From an uncultured Oscillospiraceae bacterium (GTDB taxonomy: Bacteria > Bacillota > Clostridia > Oscillospirales > Oscillospiraceae), in the NCBI GenBank assembly GCA_947626905.1, contig CANQUE010000018.1, positions 1 through 37,914 on the forward strand: 37,914 bases of DNA, in the 5' to 3' direction. The notes beneath the pieces are model-generated. The model searched no databases. It had not been told where the DNA came from and saw only the letters and a list, made by a program, of their open reading frames with translations. Every line of letters begins with the position of its first letter. Position 1 is the stretch's first letter. Positions 8,538-16,190 of the stretch are shown here, piece after piece. The position numbers and the translations under genes are program-made.

Positions 8538-9297
8538 TGGCAGCACCGATGATGTCCGCGAACTCGGGCTTGAGGCTCGCCCCGCCGATCAGTCCGCCGT
8601 CGATGTCCGGCTGCGCCAGCAGCTCCGCGGCGTTCTTGCCGTTCATGCTGCCGCCGTACAGGATCTGCACGCCCTTGGCCAGTTCCTCGCCATAGAGCCC
8701 CGCCAGAACGGTACGGATGAAACCGCACACCTCCTGGGCCTGCTCCGCGGTGGCGGTGCGGCCGGTGCCGATGGCCCAGATGGGCTCATAGGCGATGACG
8801 ACTTTTTTCATCTGCTCCGGACTCACGTCCGCCAGGCCGCCCTTGATCTGGCTCTCCACAAAGGAGAGGGTCACGCCCGCATCCCGCTGCTCCAGGCTCT
8901 CGCCGCAGCACATGATGGGGACGATGCCCGCCGCCAGCAGGGCCTTGAGCTTCTGGTTCACCAGCTGGTCGCTCTCGCCGTGATAGCCCCGGCGCTCGGA
9001 GTGGCCGATGATGCAGTAATCCACGCCCAGATCCGCCAGCATCGCCGCGGAGACCTCGCCGGTGTAAGCGCCCTTGTCGTGGCTGGACACATCCTGGGCC
9101 CCCACCTTCACCTGGCTCCCCGCCAGAGCCGCCTTTACGGCGGGGATCAGGGGGAACGGCACGCAAAGGGCGGAGGAAACGCCCTCGCCCAGCTTGGCCC
9201 CCAGCTCCAGGCCCTGCCAGTAGGCAGGGACCTGGGAGGCCAGCATATTCATTTTCCAGTTGCCCGCGATCAGGGCATTGCGGTGTTTTTTATCCAT
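8530..9297 (-). CDS. tpiA: Triosephosphate isomerase
   Basis: TpiA interconverts dihydroxyacetone phosphate and glyceraldehyde 3-phosphate. The 255-residue TIM barrel carries Lys15 in GNWKMN, His99 in IIGHSERR and the catalytic base Glu171 in AYEPIWAIGTGR. The flexible phosphate-gripping loop follows this, and YGGSMNGKNA and GLIGGASL close the phosphate site. AAGGAG precedes the ATG by 10 bases. It starts 14 bases after the pgk stop, and its 3' end overlaps the gpmI start. It is part of the glycolytic operon. Confidence 0.98.
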   Translation of the reverse strand: MDKKHRNALIAGNWKMNMLASQVPAYWQGLELGAKLGEGVSSALCVPFPLIPAVKAALAGSQVKVGAQDVSSHDKGAYTGEVSAAMLADLGVDYCIIGHSERRGYHGESDQLVNQKLKALLAAGIVPIMCCGESLEQRDAGVTLSFVESQIKGGLADVSPEQMKKVVIAYEPIWAIGTGRTATAEQAQEVCGFIRTVLAGLYGEELAKGVQILYGGSMNGKNAAELLAQPDIDGGLIGGASLKPEFADIIGAANE

Positions 9298-9311
9298 GGA
9301 CCGTTATCTCC

Positions 9312-10580
9312 TTACGCGTCCTGCAGGCAGACCACGCCGGGCAGGGCCTTGCCCTCCAGGAACTCCAGGGAGGCGCCGCCGCCGGTGGAGATGTGGGTGA
9401 TCTTGTCGGCAAAGCCCAGCTGCTCCACGGCCGCCGCGCTGTCGCCGCCGCCGATGATGCTCACCGCGCCGGACGCCGCCACAGCGCGGGCCACGGCACG
9501 GGTGCCCTCGGCGAACTTATCAAATTCGAACACGCCCATGGGGCCGTTCCAGACCACGGTGCCCGCGCCGGCGATGGCCGCGGCGAACTTCTCCCGGGTC
9601 TTCTCGCCGATATCCAGGCCCTGCCAGCCGGCGGGGATGGCGTCGGAGGGGACGGTCTTGCTCTCGGCGTCGGCGGCGAACTCCTTGGCCACCACGGTGT
9701 CCTCAGGCAGCAGCAGCTCCACGCCCTTGGCCTTGGCGTCGTCGATCATCTTCTTGGCGAACTCCACCTTGTCCTCTTCCAGAAGGCTGTCGCCCACATC
9801 GTGGCCCTGGGCCTTGATGAAGGTATAGGCCATGCCGCCGCCGATGATGATCTTGTCGGCCTTGCCCAGCAGGTTCTCGATGACGCCGATCTTGTCGGAA
9901 ACCTTGGCGCCGCCCAGAATGGCCACGAAGGGCCGGGCGGGATCGGACAGGGCCTTGCCCATGATGGACAGCTCCTTGCCGATCAGGAAGCCGGAAACGG
10001 CGGGCAGATACTCGGACACGCCGACGGTGGAGGCGTGGGCGCGGTGCACGGTGCCGAAAGCGTCGGACACATACAGCTCCGCCATGTCGGCCATAGCCTT
10101 GGCGGTGGCGGGGTCGTTCTTGGTTTCGCCCTTTTCAAAGCGGGTGTTCTGCAGGAGCATGATCTGGCCGGGCTGCAGCGCGGCGGCCTTGGCCTGGGCG
10201 TCGGGGCCGATCACGTCGTCGGCCAGGATGACCGGCTTGCCCAGCAGCTGGCTGAGGCGCTCGGCCACCGGCTCCATGCGCAGGGCGTCCAGGGCCTTCT
10301 TCCACTTGGCCTCGGTGAGCTCGGCGGGGTCCTTGCCCTTCTCGGTCTGTTTCTTCACCCATTTTTCAAAGTTGGGCTCGGGCTTGCCCAGATGGGAGCA
10401 GGCGATAACGGCGGCGCCGTTTTCCAGCAGATACTGGATGGTGGGCAGAGCGGCGCGGATGCGCTTGTCATCCGTGATCGCGCCGGTCTTCTTGTCCTGG
10501 GGAACGTTGAAGTCGCAGCGAAGCAGGACCTTCTTGCCCTTGACGTCCACCTGGGTCACATTTTTCTTGTTGTAGTTCAT
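9312..10580 (-). CDS. pgk: Phosphoglycerate kinase with an extra helical insertion
   Basis: Pgk transfers phosphate from 1,3-bisphosphoglycerate to ADP. Family signatures are [10 protein letters not shown] (18-27), HLGKP (63-67), the TRFEKGE stretch, [11 protein letters not shown], and the nucleotide-site [13 protein letters not shown] near the C terminus, where FISTGGG-type sequence appears as [15 protein letters not shown]. At 422 residues it is longer than the usual 390-400. The excess lies at about residues 70-100, where a charged Lys/Glu-rich stretch ([13 protein letters not shown] and beyond) interrupts the segment between HLGKP and [17 protein letters not shown] precedes the ATG. It follows trmL by 45 bases and is probably read from the trmL promoter. 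Confidence 0.97.
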   Translation of the reverse strand: MNYNKKNVTQVDVKGKKVLLRCDFNVPQDKKTGAITDDKRIRAALPTIQYLLENGAAVIACSHLGKPEPNFEKWVKKQTEKGKDPAELTEAKWKKALDALRMEPVAERLSQLLGKPVILADDVIGPDAQAKAAALQPGQIMLLQNTRFEKGETKNDPATAKAMADMAELYVSDAFGTVHRAHASTVGVSEYLPAVSGFLIGKELSIMGKALSDPARPFVAILGGAKVSDKIGVIENLLGKADKIIIGGGMAYTFIKAQGHDVGDSLLEEDKVEFAKKMIDDAKAKGVELLLPEDTVVAKEFAADAESKTVPSDAIPAGWQGLDIGEKTREKFAAAIAGAGTVVWNGPMGVFEFDKFAEGTRAVARAVAASGAVSIIGGGDSAAAVEQLGFADKITHISTGGGASLEFLEGKALPGVVCLQDA

Positions 10581-10625
10581 GGCTTTTGTCCTCCATATAT
10601 AGATAAATGGTTTTTCACGGCAAAT

Positions 10626-11114
10626 TTACTCTCCTACCGCCATGATGCCCTTCGACAGCAGTCCGGGAAAACCCTGCTGACGGAGAGCCTCATACAGGAG
10701 GATGGACGCGGAGCTGGCCAGGTTCAGGCTCCGGGCCCTGGCTTTCATGGGGATGCGCAGACAGCGGTCATGGTACCGCTCCATAAGCGGCTCCGGCAGG
10801 CCGGAGGTCTCCCGTCCGAACAGCAGCGCCGCGCCGGGGGTGAAGTCCGCGCTGTCATAGCTCCGGGGGGCCTTTGTGGACAACAGCCACAGATCCCGGT
10901 CCCCGTTGCGCCGCAGATATTCCTCCATGTTCTCGTAAACATGTACGTCCACCAGGTGCCAGTAATCCAGCCCCGCCCGCTTCACGGCGGCGTCGGAGAT
11001 GTCGAAGCCCAGGGGCTTTATCAGGTGCAGGCTGGTCCCCGTGGCGGCGCAGGTACGGGCGATGGCGCCGGTGTTCTGGGGGATCTCGGGGGCGTACAGA
11101 ACGATGCTGTTCAT
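10626..11114 (-). CDS. trmL: tRNA (cytidine/uridine-34 2'-O)-methyltransferase
   Basis: TrmL adds a 2'-O-methyl group to the wobble base of certain leucine tRNAs using S-adenosylmethionine. The 162-residue protein is a single SPOUT domain. Motif 1 is APEIPQNTGAIARTC, motif 2 is LLFGRETSGLPE, and motif 3 is RIPMKARARSLNLASSASI; together these form the trefoil knot. The protein starts at MNSIVLYAPEIPQN; the ATG at 11114 has GGAG 12 bases upstream, and an in-frame TTG at 11132 is a poorer choice. It heads the operon with pgk, tpiA, gpmI and eno. A housekeeping tRNA methylase leading a glycolytic operon is unusual but has no obvious functional meaning. Confidence 0.93.
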   Translation of the reverse strand: MNSIVLYAPEIPQNTGAIARTCAATGTSLHLIKPLGFDISDAAVKRAGLDYWHLVDVHVYENMEEYLRRNGDRDLWLLSTKAPRSYDSADFTPGAALLFGRETSGLPEPLMERYHDRCLRIPMKARARSLNLASSASILLYEALRQQGFPGLLSKGIMAVGE

Positions 11115-11168
11115 AGCGGGAACGATCTCCAAAAAATGCCTACTTTTCCACTATCATTAACCTTCCAC

Positions 11169-11196
11169 ATTATATACCATCACAGCTTTTTTTCAA
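11169..11196 (-). promoter_or_regulatory. trmL: Promoter of trmL-pgk-tpiA-gpmI-eno
   Basis: On the minus strand TTGAAA (11196-11191) and TATAAT (11174-11169) are 16 bases apart. The start point should lie near 11162, about 48 bases before the trmL ATG. It is back to back with the glycosyltransferase promoter at 11226-11254. Confidence 0.8.
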
Positions 11197-11225
11197 GTGT
11201 TACCGCGCCGCTTTTTTTATTTCTG

Positions 11226-11254
11226 TTGAAAATGCAGTAAAAATCCCCTATAAT
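11226..11254 (+). promoter_or_regulatory. Promoter of the glycosyltransferase gene
   Basis: TTGAAA (11226-11231), a 17-base spacer and a perfect TATAAT (11249-11254). The predicted start near 11261 falls inside the ribosome site GGAGGTG (11260-11266), so the leader would be only about 12 bases. Confidence 0.75.
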
Positions 11255-11272
11255 GACCGGGAGGTGAGGGAA

Positions 11273-12025
11273 ATGCGGACATTATATATTGTTGTTCCCT
11301 GCTACAACGAATCGGAATGCCTTCCCCAGACCGCCCCGGTGTTCCGCCGGGAGCTGGCGGATCTGACGGCGGCCGGCCTGGCGGGGCCGGACAGTCGCAT
11401 CCTCCTGGTGGACGACGGCTCCGCCGATGGCACCTGGGAGATCATCCGCTCTCTGCACGAGGGCGATCCGGCCTTCTCCGGCCTACGCCTGAGCCCCAAC
11501 CGGGGCCACCAGAACGCGGTGATGGCCGGGCTGATGGAGGCCCGGGGCCGGGCGGAGGTGACCATCAGCATCGACGCGGACCTGCAGGACGACATCACGG
11601 CCATGGCGGAGATGATGAAAAAGCACGCCGAGGGCTACCCCATCGTGTGCGGCGTGCGCTCCAGCCGGGAGTCGGACACCTTTTTCAAGCGCTTCACCGC
11701 CCAGAGCTATTATGCCCTGATGAACCTGTTCGGGGCCAAGCTCATCTATAACCACGCCGATTACCGGCTCATGGACCGCTCCGCCCTGGACAAGCTGGCC
11801 CTGTACCACGACGAGGACCCCTTCCTCCGGGGGCTGGCGGCCCGGCTGGGCCTTCCCATCGCCACGGTGGAATATGTGCGTGCCCCCCGGGTGGCGGGAG
11901 AGAGCAAATACACCCTGAAAAAAATGGTGAAGCTGGCCCTTCGGGGCCTCACCTGCGGCCGCTGCAAGCCGGAGAGCACCCCCAGGCCGCCCGATCCCCA
12001 TATAGCGGAACGGCTTTTTTCGTGA
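11273..12025 (+). CDS. Family 2 glycosyltransferase, soluble short form
   Basis: This 250-residue enzyme belongs to the GtrB/dolichol-phosphate-mannose-synthase branch of family 2 glycosyltransferases, which move a sugar from a nucleotide donor to a polyprenyl phosphate or similar lipid. VVPCYNESECLP opens the GT-A fold, LLVDDGSADGTW binds the nucleotide, NRGHQNAVMAGL follows, and ISIDADLQDD carries the metal-binding DxD. The family's SKYTLKKMVKLAL stretch is present near residue 220. Homologues then continue into two membrane helices; here about 30 unrelated residues rich in Pro and Arg lead to the stop. GGAGGTG lies 6 bases before the ATG. It is a single-gene unit with its own promoter and terminator. 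The acceptor is unknown. Confidence 0.88.
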   Translation: MRTLYIVVPCYNESECLPQTAPVFRRELADLTAAGLAGPDSRILLVDDGSADGTWEIIRSLHEGDPAFSGLRLSPNRGHQNAVMAGLMEARGRAEVTISIDADLQDDITAMAEMMKKHAEGYPIVCGVRSSRESDTFFKRFTAQSYYALMNLFGAKLIYNHADYRLMDRSALDKLALYHDEDPFLRGLAARLGLPIATVEYVRAPRVAGESKYTLKKMVKLALRGLTCGRCKPESTPRPPDPHIAERLFS

Positions 12026-12031
12026 ATAATT

Positions 12032-12064
12032 ATCCTCTTTCCTCCGGGAAAGAGGATTTGTTTT
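12032..12064 (+). terminator. Terminator of the glycosyltransferase gene
   Basis: An 11-bp perfect stem (12032-12042 with 12047-12057) has a TCCG loop and is followed by TTGTTTTG. It begins 6 bases after the stop codon. Confidence 0.88.
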
Positions 12065-12082
12065 GTATAGGTTGCAAGAAAT

Positions 12083-12118
12083 TGAAGTAATATTCACTTT
12101 TCAGTGAATATCCTATTG
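12083..12118 (+). promoter_or_regulatory. Candidate tandem ARG box (ArgR operator)
   Basis: TGAAG-TAAT-ATTCA (12083-12096) matches nine of ten half-site positions of the ArgR consensus TGAAT-N4-ATTCA. A second left half, TGAAT, lies at 12105-12109, putting the two box centres about 22 bases apart, close to the usual tandem spacing; its right half is degenerate. The second box touches the -35 element. The same region holds a 9-bp inverted repeat (12090-12098 with 12103-12111). ArgR is encoded at 30253-30708. Confidence 0.5.
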
Positions 12119-12144
12119 TTTATTCATCGCCAGCGTATTATAAT
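12116..12144 (+). promoter_or_regulatory. Promoter of the polar amino acid importer
   Basis: TTGTTT (12116-12121) and a perfect TATAAT (12139-12144) have a 17-base spacer. The start point should be near 12151. The leader carries a small hairpin (12154-12158 with 12164-12168). Confidence 0.7.
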
Positions 12145-12209
12145 CCACCCATCAACCAAATTCTGGTTACATAAAACAGCAACGACAAATGGAAGGATGG
12201 AATTTAATC

Positions 12210-13097
12210 ATGAAGAAACTTCTTGCAATGCTTCTGGCTCTTGTCATGATCCTGAGCCTGGCTGCCTGCGGCGGTTCCGGCAGCGGCGCCGAGACCCCGT
12301 CCGAGCCGGAGGCCGGGTCTGAGACCGGCGCTCCCGCGCTGCCCGACTACCTGAAGGACCTGGATCTGCCCGATTTCACCACCATCGAGGAAGGCAAGCT
12401 CATCATGAGCACCAACGCCACCTTCCCGCCCTATGAGATGGTCGCCGACGGCGAGGGCTTTGCCGGCACCGGCTTCGAGGGCATCGACGTGGAGATCGCC
12501 TGGTACCTGGCGCAGGCCGTGGGCCTGGAGCTGCAGATCGACGACATGGAGTTCACCTCCGCTCTGATCGCCGTGCAGGACAACAAGTCCGATATGATGC
12601 TGGCCGGCCTGACCTACAACGCAGAGCGTGACGAGGTCATGGACTTCTCCACCAGCTACGCCAACGGCGTGCAGGTGGTCATCGTCCCCGAGGACTCCCC
12701 CATCCAGACCGTCGATGACCTGGCCAACGCCAATATGATCGGCACCCAGAGCGGCACCACCGGCTATGTCTACTGCTCCTACTCCCCTGAAGACGGCGGC
12801 TACGGCGAGGATCATGTCACCGCCTACGACAACGGCGCCACCGCCGTGCAGGCCCTGCTGAACGGCCAGATCGACGCAGTGGTCATCGACGACGGCCCCG
12901 CCAAGGAGTATGTGGCCGCCAACCCCGGCCTGAAGATCCTGGACACCGAGTTCACCAACGAGGATTACTGCCTGGCCGTGGATCAGGGCAACACCAGTCT
13001 GCTGGAGGCTCTGAACACCGTCCTGGAGGCCATGATCGACAATGGCCTGGTGGCCGAGATCGTTTCCCACTACGTCAGCGCCGACGAGGCCGCGTAA
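12210..13097 (+). CDS. Amino acid ABC transporter substrate-binding lipoprotein
   Basis: The 295-residue protein captures an amino acid outside the cell and delivers it to the permease at 13169. Residues 1-19 are a lipoprotein signal ending in the lipobox LSLAAC, so Cys20 is lipidated and anchors it in the membrane. A Gly/Ser/Glu linker follows, then the family 3 binding fold: STNATFPPYEM, FEGIDVEIAWYLAQ, DMMLAGLTYNAERDEVMDFS and IGTQSGTTGY. The FPPYE and GxDVEIA patterns occur in binders of basic and polar amino acids. The ATG at 12210 gives the normal signal peptide; an in-frame ATG seven codons earlier is less likely. The candidate ARG box upstream points to arginine or ornithine as substrate, which is inference. 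Confidence 0.93.
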   Translation: MKKLLAMLLALVMILSLAACGGSGSGAETPSEPEAGSETGAPALPDYLKDLDLPDFTTIEEGKLIMSTNATFPPYEMVADGEGFAGTGFEGIDVEIAWYLAQAVGLELQIDDMEFTSALIAVQDNKSDMMLAGLTYNAERDEVMDFSTSYANGVQVVIVPEDSPIQTVDDLANANMIGTQSGTTGYVYCSYSPEDGGYGEDHVTAYDNGATAVQALLNGQIDAVVIDDGPAKEYVAANPGLKILDTEFTNEDYCLAVDQGNTSLLEALNTVLEAMIDNGLVAEIVSHYVSADEAA

Positions 13098-13110
13098 CTG
13101 TTCCGCTTGA

Positions 13111-13138
13111 AAAAGGGCGGCCCATTGGCCGCCCTTTT
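13111..13138 (+). terminator. Intercistronic hairpin after the binding-protein gene
   Basis: A perfect 12-bp stem (13111-13122 with 13127-13138) with loop CATT ends in TTTT. Placed between the binding protein and the permease, it probably terminates part of the transcripts or protects the upstream message, giving more binding protein than permease. Confidence 0.75.
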
Positions 13139-13168
13139 CCTGTATTATGAAAAACGAGGTAAGCGCAC

Positions 13169-13936
13169 ATGGATATTGCCGGTCTGTATGAGACCCTGTC
13201 GGCCCTACCGGCGGCCGAGCTGAGCGGGTGGCAGAGCTTTTTTCTGAAGTTCTACCGGGCCTGGTTCGCGAACAGCCGCTGGACGCAGTATTTTGAGGGA
13301 CTGCTGGCCACCATCGAGGTGACGGTCATCGCCCTGGCCATCGGCGTGGTGCTGGGCGTGCTGGTGGCCATCGTCCGCACGGCCTATGCCCAGCGCCGGC
13401 CGGGCACCCACAATCCCGTTTTAGCCGTCATCGACTTTATCTTCAAGATCTACGTCACCGTCATCCGGGGCACACCCATGATGGTACAGCTGCTGATCAT
13501 GGGCTTCGTCATCTTCTCCTCCAGCCGGAACTTCACCTTCGTCGGCGCGCTGACCCTGGGCATCAACTCCGGCGCCTACGTGTCCGAAATCATCCGGGGC
13601 GGGCTCATGAGCCTGGACCCGGGTCAGGCGGAGGCCGGCCGGTCCCTGGGTCTGAACTACATCCAGACCATGTGGCACATCGTCATCCCTCAGGCCTTCA
13701 AGACCATCCTCCCCTCCCTGGGCAATGAGTTCATCGTGCTCTTGAAGGATACCTCCCTCATCAGCGTCATCGGCGGCAAGGAGGTCGTCTACTTCGCCCA
13801 GGCCATCGTGTCTCGGACCTACGAGGCCATGTTCCCCTACATCATCACCGCCATCATGTACCTCATCATGGTGATGGCTTTCAGCTACCTGCAGAGCATT
13901 TTGGAAAGGAGGCTGCGCGCCAGTGATAGACGTTAA
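13169..13936 (+). CDS. Amino acid ABC transporter permease
   Basis: A 255-residue membrane permease of the HisM/GlnP type. After an amphipathic N-terminal stretch of about 45 residues, several membrane segments follow, beginning with [20 protein letters not shown]. The region [19 protein letters not shown] is typical of polar amino acid permeases. The cytoplasmic EAA loop that contacts the ATPase reads [25 protein letters not shown] in part, at about residues 150-174. GAGGT lies 11 bases before the ATG. The downstream ATPase gene starts 14 bases inside its 3' end. A single permease gene implies a homodimer in the membrane. Confidence 0.95.
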   Translation: MDIAGLYETLSALPAAELSGWQSFFLKFYRAWFANSRWTQYFEGLLATIEVTVIALAIGVVLGVLVAIVRTAYAQRRPGTHNPVLAVIDFIFKIYVTVIRGTPMMVQLLIMGFVIFSSSRNFTFVGALTLGINSGAYVSEIIRGGLMSLDPGQAEAGRSLGLNYIQTMWHIVIPQAFKTILPSLGNEFIVLLKDTSLISVIGGKEVVYFAQAIVSRTYEAMFPYIITAIMYLIMVMAFSYLQSILERRLRASDRR

Positions 13937-14645
13937 GCACCTGACAAAAGCCTTCGGCGATCACGTGGTCCTCAAGGACATCACCGACCACATCTACCCG
14001 GGCGAGAAGGTGGTCGTCATCGGCCCCTCCGGCTCCGGCAAGAGCACCTTCCTGCGCTGCCTGAACCTGCTGGAGACCCCCACCGCCGGCACCATCACCT
14101 TCAAGGGCACGGACATCACCGACCCCAAGAGCGACATCAACAAGTACCGCCAGAAGATGGGCATGGTGTTCCAGCACTTCAACCTGTTCCCCCACATGAC
14201 CATCATGAAAAACCTGACCCTGGCCCCGATGAAGCTCCTGAAAAAGTCCAAGGCCGAGGCCGAGGAAAAGGCCATGGAGCTGCTGGGCCGGGTAGGCCTG
14301 GCGGACCGGGCCGGGTCCTATCCCAATCAGCTGTCCGGCGGACAGAAGCAGCGTGTGGCCATCGTGCGGGCGCTGTGCATGGAGCCGGAGGTCATGCTCT
14401 TCGACGAGCCCACCTCCGCCCTGGACCCGGAGATGGTGGGCGAGGTGCTGGACGTGATGAAGCAGCTGGCCCAGGAGGGGATGACCATGGTGGTGGTCAC
14501 TCATGAGATGGGCTTCGCCAAGGAAGTGGGCGACCGGGTGCTGTTCATGGAGGACGGCATCATCATGGAGCAGAACACTCCCACGGAGTTTTTCGACCAC
14601 CCCCAGACCGAACGGGCCCAAAACTTCCTGGCAAAAGTGCTGTGA
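13923..14645 (+). CDS. Amino acid ABC transporter ATP-binding protein
   Basis: This 240-residue ATPase powers the importer formed with the genes at 12210 and 13169. Walker A is GPSGSGKST (34-42), the Q-loop lies in [14 protein letters not shown], the signature is [15 protein letters not shown], Walker B is [14 protein letters not shown], and the switch His is in [13 protein letters not shown]. This is the GlnQ/HisP pattern. The start is a GTG at 13923 preceded by AGGAGG, overlapping the permease by 14 bases, so the two are translationally coupled. A hairpin follows the stop. Confidence 0.96.
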   Translation: MIDVKHLTKAFGDHVVLKDITDHIYPGEKVVVIGPSGSGKSTFLRCLNLLETPTAGTITFKGTDITDPKSDINKYRQKMGMVFQHFNLFPHMTIMKNLTLAPMKLLKKSKAEAEEKAMELLGRVGLADRAGSYPNQLSGGQKQRVAIVRALCMEPEVMLFDEPTSALDPEMVGEVLDVMKQLAQEGMTMVVVTHEMGFAKEVGDRVLFMEDGIIMEQNTPTEFFDHPQTERAQNFLAKVL

Positions 14646-14652
14646 TATTTCC

Positions 14653-14678
14653 CTCCCCCGGATCTCTGTCCGGGGGAG
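14653..14678 (+). terminator. Hairpin after the polar amino acid importer
   Basis: A 10-bp perfect stem (14653-14662 with 14669-14678) with a 6-base loop begins 8 bases after the stop. The tail AGTTCTATCTCT is only moderately T-rich, so termination may be partial. Confidence 0.6.
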
Positions 14679-14796
14679 AGTTCTATCTCTCCGGCCCGGG
14701 AGGAGATCGTACAATTTCTTTATCGTTTTTGTGCACTAAAATAAAAAACACATTTCCGTCATGATGCACAGTTTTTACAAACATGATTTTGGCACA

Positions 14797-14825
14797 TTGA
14801 CATTTATCCGCTGACACCTTATTAT
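14797..14825 (+). promoter_or_regulatory. Promoter of the branched-chain amino acid importer
   Basis: A perfect TTGACA (14797-14802), a 17-base spacer and TATTAT (14820-14825). The AT-rich region upstream contains CATGAT twice, at 14760-14765 and 14782-14787 (22 bases apart), and three TGCAC/GGCAC elements between 14731 and 14796. These could be operator sites. Confidence 0.75.
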
Positions 14826-14898
14826 CTAAAATAATCATTTAATTTTCTGCCGGGCCACCTCCCGGTCTGAATAGATTTTATGGAAAGAGGTACGAAAA

Positions 14899-16071
14899 AT
14901 GAAACACACCACGATGAAAAAGATGATCGCCCTTGCTCTTGCCACGATCATGCTGGTGGCCCTGTGCGCCTGCGGCGGCGGCAGCAGCGAGCCCGAGGCA
15001 GGGGCCTCTGCCGAGGCCTTTAAGCTGGGCGGCACCGGCCCTCTGACCGGCGGCGCGGCCATTTACGGCAACGCGGCCAAGAACGGCGCCCAGATCGCCG
15101 TGGACGAGATCAACGCCATGGGCGGCATCCAGTTCGAGCTGAAGTATGAGGACGACGCCCACGACGCCGAGAAGGCCGTCAACGCCTACAACGCCCTGAA
15201 GGACTGGGGCATGCAGCTGAGCCTGGGCTCCGTCACCTCCGCTCCGGCCAACGCCACCTCCGCGGAGGGCTTCGCCGACCGGATCTTCTCCCTGACCCCC
15301 TCCGCCTCCGCCCCCACCGTCATCGAGGGCAAGGACAACATGTTTCAGATGTGCTTCCTGGACTATCCCACCCAGGGCGGCGCTTCCGCGCAGTACATCT
15401 CTGACATGCAGCTGGGCGAAAAGATCGGCATCATCTGGAAGAACGACGAGGACTACTCCACCGGTCTGCGCAACTCCTTTGTGGACAAGGCCGAGGAGCT
15501 GGGTCTGACGATCGTGGCCGAGTCCACCTTCACCGAGGACAACAACGACTTCAGCGTGCAGCTGACCGAGATGCAGAACGCCGGCGCCGACCTGGTGTTC
15601 CTGCCCATGTACTATCAGCCCGCCTCCCTGATCTTCGCTCAGGCCAACGCCATGGGCTACGCCCCCAAGTGGTTCGGCGTGGACGGCATGGACGGCATCC
15701 TGACCATGGAGGGCTTTGATCCCACCCTGGCCGAGGGTGTCATGCTGCTGACCCCCTTCAACGCCGACTCCACCGACGAGGCCACCCAGGCCTTCGTGGC
15801 CAAGTATCAGGAGCTCTACAACGAGATCCCCAACCAGTTCGCCGCTGATGCTTACGACTGCATCTACGCCTACAAGCAGGCCCTGGAGGCCGCCGGCGCC
15901 ACCCCCGACATGAGCGCCGAGGAGCTGAACGACCTGATGATCCAGCAGTTCACCTCCATGACCTTCGACGGTCTGACCGGCACCGGCATGACCTGGGACG
16001 CCACCGGCGCGGTGAGCAAGAGCGCCCACGGCATGGTGATCCAGGACGGCGCATACGTGGGTCTTGACTGA
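14899..16071 (+). CDS. livJ: Branched-chain amino acid ABC transporter binding lipoprotein
   Basis: The 390-residue protein is the substrate receptor of the liv operon. Residues 1-24 are a lipoprotein signal ending in the lipobox ALCAC, with Cys25 lipidated. The mature part is a periplasmic-binding type 1 fold: LGGTGPLTGGAAIYGNAAKNG, AVDEINAMGG, ELKYEDDAHDAEKAVNAYN, and later IGIIWKNDEDYSTGLRNSF and FGVDGMDGI. This is the LivJ/LivK pattern for leucine, isoleucine and valine, although members of the family also bind amides or aromatic compounds. AGAGGT precedes the ATG. It has a strong promoter and is followed by an intercistronic hairpin before livH. Confidence 0.93.
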   Translation: MKHTTMKKMIALALATIMLVALCACGGGSSEPEAGASAEAFKLGGTGPLTGGAAIYGNAAKNGAQIAVDEINAMGGIQFELKYEDDAHDAEKAVNAYNALKDWGMQLSLGSVTSAPANATSAEGFADRIFSLTPSASAPTVIEGKDNMFQMCFLDYPTQGGASAQYISDMQLGEKIGIIWKNDEDYSTGLRNSFVDKAEELGLTIVAESTFTEDNNDFSVQLTEMQNAGADLVFLPMYYQPASLIFAQANAMGYAPKWFGVDGMDGILTMEGFDPTLAEGVMLLTPFNADSTDEATQAFVAKYQELYNEIPNQFAADAYDCIYAYKQALEAAGATPDMSAEELNDLMIQQFTSMTFDGLTGTGMTWDATGAVSKSAHGMVIQDGAYVGLD

Positions 16072-16095
16072 TCCTGCCTGATTTTCCGGCAACGG

Positions 16096-16131
16096 GGCCG
16101 GAGCAGATGCTTTGATGCGCCTGCTCCGGCC
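16096..16131 (+). terminator. Intercistronic hairpin between livJ and livH
   Basis: An 11-bp perfect stem (16096-16106 with 16121-16131) has a 14-base loop and is followed by TTTCGGGATTTTCCC. It probably acts as a partial terminator or message stabiliser after the abundant binding-protein gene. Confidence 0.6.
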
Positions 16132-16190
16132 TTTCGGGATTTTCCCGTCTCTCCCCTACCCTGTGATCTGACGAAAGGGGGCTCTCCCTC

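Noticed and set aside
10581..10612. Separate promoter for pgk (TTGCCG ... TATATA)
   Set aside because: The -10 would lie only a few bases before the ribosome site, so the transcript would start inside it, and both boxes are poor. Read-through from trmL is more likely.
9393..11240. A 615-codon plus-strand open frame opposite pgk and trmL
   Set aside because: Same reasons: strong genes on the other strand, Gly/His/Leu-rich shadow composition, and no start signals.
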